Origin: Syngnathus acus
Taxonomy: Eukaryota > Chordata > Actinopteri > Syngnathiformes > Syngnathidae
Reading direction: 5' to 3'
Assembly (NCBI RefSeq): GCF_901709675.1
Contig: NC_051093.1
Span: forward strand, 2,377,053-2,441,052
Length of the DNA: 64,000 bases
The notes under the pieces are model-generated. The model saw only the letters and a list, made by a program, of their open reading frames with translations. It ran no database searches and had not been told where the DNA came from. Within the stretch, counting starts at the first letter, position 1. Each line of letters begins with the position of its first letter. Below, piece after piece: positions 56,286 through 64,000 of the stretch. The position numbers were made by a program, and so were the translations under genes.

Positions 56286-58793
56286 TTAGGAGATCTTGCA
56301 GTTGCTGCGCGTGCAGTTCTGCGGGGGACTTTGCGGGGGCCGGATGGACTTGGAGCGCTTGAGGCTGTTGCCCTTGGAGCCGCCGGCCGGGTTGGCCAGT
56401 GAGTAGGAGCGTCCGTGCATCATGACGGCGTTCATGCCGTTGGCCATGGAGAAGGACTTGAGGTGCGACTTGATGGCCACGGGCAGCGGCAGCTTGTCAA
56501 TGAGGTGGACCGGTGTGCATGACACGATGGCCCGGCAGCACAGGTCCTGCAGGCTGAAGACTGCGGGAGACATGGAATGGATTAAACTCATGCCTCAAGC
56601 CACCACTTTGCTTAGCATGGCAAGTATATTATTATTGTTGCAAGTATGGCACGATGCAAGTCCCACGGCAAAGAAATTGGGGACCCACCTCGGTTGGGTT
56701 TCCAGAACTTCTCCATGCCGTGGCGCATGAGCACAATGCGCGACAGCTCAGTGAAGGACTCGATGACGTTGAAGTTGCACAGCGGGCTGACCTCGAAGAA
56801 CGTCATGCCGTTCTTCTCGGCATAGGCTCGCGCCTGCTCGGTGGGCACCTGCCGCTTGAAGGCCAGGTGCAGCCGGTTGCCCACCAGGATGCGCGGAACG
56901 CCCGGTGCATGCTGAAGAAACACAAAGAAAAACATGCAGGGACATTACGGAAAATAGTATCAAGCAATTGAGATACATAAATTCCCCCAATATATTTAAT
57001 GGAATTCAGTTGACTAAACGAAAGATGAACAGAGTCCGCGGGGTGCGTAATTTAAGCAGATGGCAGCGAGATCAATAACTCAGGAACCTCGTCAATCTCT
57101 CGGATCCACCTGTCGATGCCGTCGAAGGACCAGCGGTTGGTGATGTCATACACCAGTAGGATGCCCTGCACAAGAAGGAGAAATTAAACGCCATCCAGGA
57201 GAACGCCGCCAGAGGCGCGACGTCTCACCTGAGCGCCGCGCGAGTACGAGCGGAAAATGGTGCAGAATCGTCCTTGTCCTGACGTGTCCCTGAAGACCAG
57301 AAGGGGCACAAGAATTCAGGACAAGTGGAAGGCACCAAAGTACGATACTCCAAAGGTTGGAACTGCTCCATCGGCATCCAACATACCTTTGAAATACGTT
57401 TTATCTTAGTGAGGTTGCTTGGTCGTACTCACCAAAGCTCCAGCTTCACCCTCCTGCCATCCAGAAGAATAGTGGTGGTCTTGTAGTCGATGCCTGCAAA
57501 AAGAAACAGACGAAGAATGCAATTGTCACTTCTCCCACAATGCAGCACTGCAGCGAAGGTGAGGATGGACTTGCCGCGGTCATCAGTCAGTGCAGCATTG
57601 TAATTTTTCAAGTTTGTTTAACGACCGAAAAAGAAAACCAGTCCGACTACACCTGCCGCTTCGTGTCCGGACATGCTCCCCCGTCGGATCTTCTCAACCG
57701 GTCCCTGCGGTTTTTCTTGCGGGAAAAGTCCTGAGGCCAAACACCTGAATTACAGGCTGACGACCGTTTTCCCGCTTTCTGTTTTACTGTCAGCGGAAGC
57801 CGACCGCTAATGTCAACAAAATGTGAGCTCGGTCCAACAATTTGATTGATGCCACTTAAGAGGACGAACGTTAGACACACTAGTAATTTGGACTCCACGA
57901 AATGGAGGACAAGCGGCGTCAATTAGCGGCCGCTTGCTAACATCATCAACATCCTGAGATCTTGCGAGCTTGAGTGCTGAGCTAATTCCATTGCGCAGTT
58001 GCAGAGAGCGCATCCCGGGATGATCAATGGTTCTTGTGATGTGTACGCTCGATGCTTCTATTCTGGGAGATGAGAGAGGACGACTCCTTCAAAGAGACGA
58101 CAACGGCGACCATGTGGAAGAAGACACCCGCGGTGTGTATGAAACTAGCCTCGTGGATAGATGACGCATTGATGCATTGAATACAAGAAAAAGGTCTCAA
58201 TCACGGCTCCTAACAAATGCTGCCTGTAGTTGAGCAAACAAATGCTTCCGGCCGCCATGCGAGGAGGGAAATACTAGCAACTCTTTCATCACACGGATGA
58301 AGTAACTGTGACACTGGTCCATCTGACCACACTAAGAACACCAACACGACACGCACGCACGCACAACACAACCCCACTTGTGGGCTTCTTGCCTGAAAAA
58401 CAACAACAAAAAAAGCCGAAGGACATTTTGACCCAATCACAAGCTTCTGCTTCTTCTGTCCTGATTTCGTGCCGATTAAATATTTACCGCGGTTGCACAA
58501 TGCTCTTTCTTGCTTTTAGACAGATGGCGTCAGACTAACTGTTGACTTTTCCTCACATTTGGACTTCAGCTCTGAAATTGTATGTATCAAAAGCACAAGT
58601 GGTACCTATCGGTGAACCATTTCAGCTCTACGTCCAGAAAAAACGACTCACCGCTGCTGTAGGCGTAGGGCGACTCGGCCGAGCCGTCTTGCAGGCTGTC
58701 CAGGATCTCGCCCTTGCCCACGTCGCTGTCGCCCACCAGCAGGAACTTGAGCAGGTAGTCGTAGCTTTTCACCGGGCTGCCCTGGCTGCCCAT
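56286..58793 (-). CDS. rab40c: Ras-related protein Rab-40C
   Basis: Atypical Rab GTPase with a SOCS box that recruits a Cullin-5/Elongin ubiquitin ligase. Exons in transcript order: 58793-58652, 57493-57433, 57289-57229, 57165-57088, 56911-56689 and 56560-56286, giving 279 residues. Visible are the P-loop GDSDVGKGE (the usual GKS/T replaced, as in the Rab40 group), [18 protein letters not shown], a SOCS-box region [20 protein letters not shown], and the C-terminal CKIS prenylation signal. SNCKIS and the [10 protein letters not shown] lead-in resemble human RAB40C. The fourth intron begins with an unusual GTTCCT donor. A start-stop uORF precedes the ATG. The neighbour pigq matches human 16p13.3. 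Confidence 0.95.
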
Positions 58794-59900
58794 GACCTCC
58801 TCTCACATGAGCCCTGGTGAGCAAATCCATGATGAGAGCATCGTAACAAACATGTTCACGGTGGCCGGAACTTGCTGACTTCACACCTATGTGTCATCTG
58901 TAAATAAATGCGCCACTGGGCTGACAACAATTCACCAATGGGATGTGGGCTTGAGGCAAACAATAAATATAATTGTCTAACACTATCGAATGGCAAAAGA
59001 CACTATCTGTGATCCAGTGCGGACAGATGAAGGTGAATTTAGGAGGCTAATATCACATTCACTGTCTGAACTATATATACACCATAAAGGGTTTTTATGT
59101 TGTTTGATTTTAGAAAGCTATTGTCTTATCCCTTGAAGAAATTTAACTTTCTGGCTTTTTCAGCCTGATTGATAACCTTTTGTAATCGTTTAATGAATGT
59201 GGGTTTTGTGACATTAATTTTACATCTTCATTGAAGAGATAATGTCATAAATTGTTGTGTGGTTCTTGAGAATGTATCTTACACGGCACAAGTACATTTG
59301 ATTTATTTTATTCGAATTAACAAGTCCACTTTTATGAACCTTGAATTGAACTCGTATTATGCTGATTGGAGTGTTTCACCCTTAAAAACGGTGAGTGGGA
59401 AGCTATTTACGAATTATTAACGAGAACAACAAGCTACACCTCCGCCGCAAAAGCTAACACGCTAACATCCTTCCCACATCTGACTGCCGCTAACGTCATC
59501 GAGTATGCGCCACAAAATATATTTTTTTAAATTCTATTCCAGGACACCCACACCGGTCACATTCACGCCGACTTACGCGAGTGAGTCAACTGTTTCAAAT
59601 AAACATACACACCGGTGTTAGCAGAGCGCTCGGTGATGCTAACCTGATGGGCTCCACTTCCAGCGACGTCTGCTTGATTTCAGGCCGCCTCGTCGTCTTC
59701 TGGTCCGGCTACGAAGATTACTGGAATGCCCCGCCGTCACATCCAGGGAACGGCGTTATACGCGAGGGCAAGAGAGAACAGCGGGGATTTTTATACTTCC
59801 ACTCCGAATTTGTGCTCGTCCTTCGCGTCAATCCGTGGCGTCCATGTTTCTCCATTCTTCCGAGCCATGGGTAAAGACATGCCGAAGGACGGTGAGGGAT
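58794..59900 (-). promoter_or_regulatory. rab40c 5' UTR, noncoding exon and promoter
   Basis: Upstream of the ATG a TCACCAG acceptor lies near 58815. A minus-strand donor GTAAGT at 59576-59571 ends a GC-rich exon-like stretch (59577 to about 59800), likely noncoding exon 1. The intron between is AT-rich with no exon seen. Confidence 0.4.
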
Positions 59901-61464
59901 CTGCGGATAGCTGACAGATTGCAGTTGGGCAACTCGCTCCAGCTTTGAGAGCCCACCTCCTCATTAGCATGATTGGTTGCTTTCCTCATAGAGGTGGACA
60001 CCATTGGTTGGAGGATGCTGCCATTCAAACACCCTTGTCAACAACACGCAAAATAGTGTAAAAACAGCCAAATTTATCAAAATTTCACACACTAAATACA
60101 AACACAGAATCATGACACTTATTTTAAAAAATACATATATATATGTATTTTTTACATTCCGATAGCTGCAAGACTTCACCCGCCTTCCAGTAAGTCCCGC
60201 CTTTATATTCGCATGATTGGTTGTTACGTTCCTACAACGTGAAGGAGAGACCAACATTGGTCAAAGAGAATTGTCAATCAGATTCAACAATAACAACAAC
60301 ACGCAGAGGTAAGAGGAAACCAGCAAATTGTTTCACTAATGTTTAAACAGAGACAGACTCAGTAACTATGACAAGAATTATAAAATATCTTTTGTATTTG
60401 TGATAATATAGGAATATATAACGGTTTTCAATTCCTCAGTGGTTGTACGATCAGATTATATGTAAAGCTCTTTGTTACAGCGGCACATTTTGTGAAATGC
60501 ACAATATGAATAAAGTTCAAGCTCCAAATTTTCCTTAAAAAGCATCAATTGTTTTGTGAGAGATACAGGCATAAAAATACACTAATGATTGATGAAATGG
60601 GAATATCACTCTTGTCAGTTTATGGCCAGACTGAAGACATTTGAAGGGAATAAAGTTTGGAAACTATCAGATTCTTGGGAAGAGTGTTTAATGGCAAAGG
60701 CTCGACATGAGAGCATTATGGAAAAGTCAATAAAAATGAGTACAAATCAGTCACAAATAAGACAACTCCTCCATTCCAGTACACTAAAAATAACATTAGA
60801 GGCACAATATGAATAACACTTAGAAATTATAATTATAGTAGAATTCCAAAAAAATTGCATAAAATCACAGCTTGCCTACTTCACATCATTTGGTCTGAAT
60901 TAAGACTTCAATTAATTAGATTTAAAACATAAAAATTAAATTGACACACAAAAATTAGAGCTTGACCTGGTGTGAGCATTTTTTGTGGTGGCTAAAATGA
61001 CCATCGAATTCATATTTTTTACACAAAAGTACATCTGCAAAATTTGTTATTTTTTTAGTATAATTGCTATTTTTTATTTTATTTTATACACAATAGTACT
61101 TCTGCAGCTCAATACACAGTAAGTAAGTAGTAAGTACCTGTATGACAATTTCAGCATTACAAATATCAATAGTTAAATAAATAACATAAGAAAAGGGTTT
61201 GAGAAATGGTACACCTGTAACTTTATCACAGGATGGTAGACATTTTTAACAAAATATTTGAGTGTTAGGAAGTCAGTGTGGGGTGTTTATGCCCTCATAT
61301 CTCATTTGAAGTGAAATATCACAAAACTGGTGCCTTTCCGTGTCAGAACTGGTCGCTGTAGTGATCAGAGCAGCTACCACTTTAGTTTCCATTTCCTCTC
61401 TCTTGCCTGCGTCCATCTGTTTCCATTTCATGACTTATTCATTTTGTGCTGCTCAGTCAGTCAG
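59901..61464 (-). other. Spacer between rab40c and pigq
   Basis: AT-rich; no gene seen. TCATGATTGGTTG-type words repeat near 59970 and 60210. The last few hundred bases are probably pigq 3' UTR. Confidence 0.4.
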
Positions 61465-63853
<2,389 letters not shown>

Positions 63854-64000
63854 CTCAACATAGAACACAACAAACATTACTTATGGAAGTACTAGAAGTA
63901 AAGTACAAGAAATAAAATTGGAACTGGGAGAGCAACAAGAACAGCAACTACAACTGGGACTGCAACTAGGATTAGAACAATAGCTCAAAGTGGAACTAGA

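Overview
The window comes from a vertebrate nuclear genome, almost certainly a ray-finned (teleost) fish. Genes are split by short GT-AG introns, several proteins align over their full length with vertebrate orthologues (RPL3 403 aa, RPL27 136 aa, RUNDC1 572 aa, SLC25A39 358 aa), and the repeats are fish-like: a tRNA-derived SINE, an RTE/Rex3-type LINE fragment, several hAT elements and many (GT)n microsatellites. I see no prokaryotic, organellar or viral block and no CRISPR array.

Layout from left to right. 63-519 (+): last three coding exons of a branched-chain aminotransferase, bcat2-like. 1478-2807 (-): rpl27. 3930-5935: GC-rich tandem repeats, then an array in which tRNA-Gln-like units are mixed with degenerate TTAGGG-like DNA. 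6860-8205 (-): broken RTE-type reverse transcriptase. 8940-11958 (-): rundc1. 12213-14884: a hAT element carrying a second, nested hAT element, both with 8-bp target duplications. 15177-18150 (-): a short progranulin gene. 20700-23676 (+): slc25a39. 24707-28541 (+): rpl3, with two box C/D snoRNAs in its introns and a probable poison splice site in intron 3. 30858-44805 (-): cacng2 (stargazin), with about 12.9 kb of introns that hold a telomere-like minisatellite and another hAT element. 47194-48967 (+): an apolipoprotein L-like gene ending in a CaaX motif. 49638-52418 (-): eif3d. 56286-58793 (-): rab40c. 61465-63853 (-): the 3' part of pigq, whose 5' exons lie beyond the right edge.

Gene order joins blocks that are separate in human. 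rpl27-rundc1 and grn-slc25a39 correspond to 17q21, rpl3, cacng2, apol and eif3d to 22q12-q13, and rab40c-pigq to 16p13.3. The genes are not an operon and share no single pathway. They cover ribosome and initiation-factor housekeeping (rpl27, rpl3, eif3d), mitochondrial metabolism (bcat2, slc25a39), lysosomal and secreted biology (grn), synaptic AMPA-receptor regulation (cacng2), ubiquitin ligase adaptation (rab40c), GPI-anchor synthesis (pigq) and a possible membrane-active protein (apol).

The most unusual items are the tRNA/telomere-like composite array at 4677-5935, the intron-3 alternative acceptor of rpl3, the CaaX-ended ApoL-like protein and the nested hAT insertion. All product calls come from reading translations and splice sites by eye. 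No database search was run, and human comparisons are from memory.
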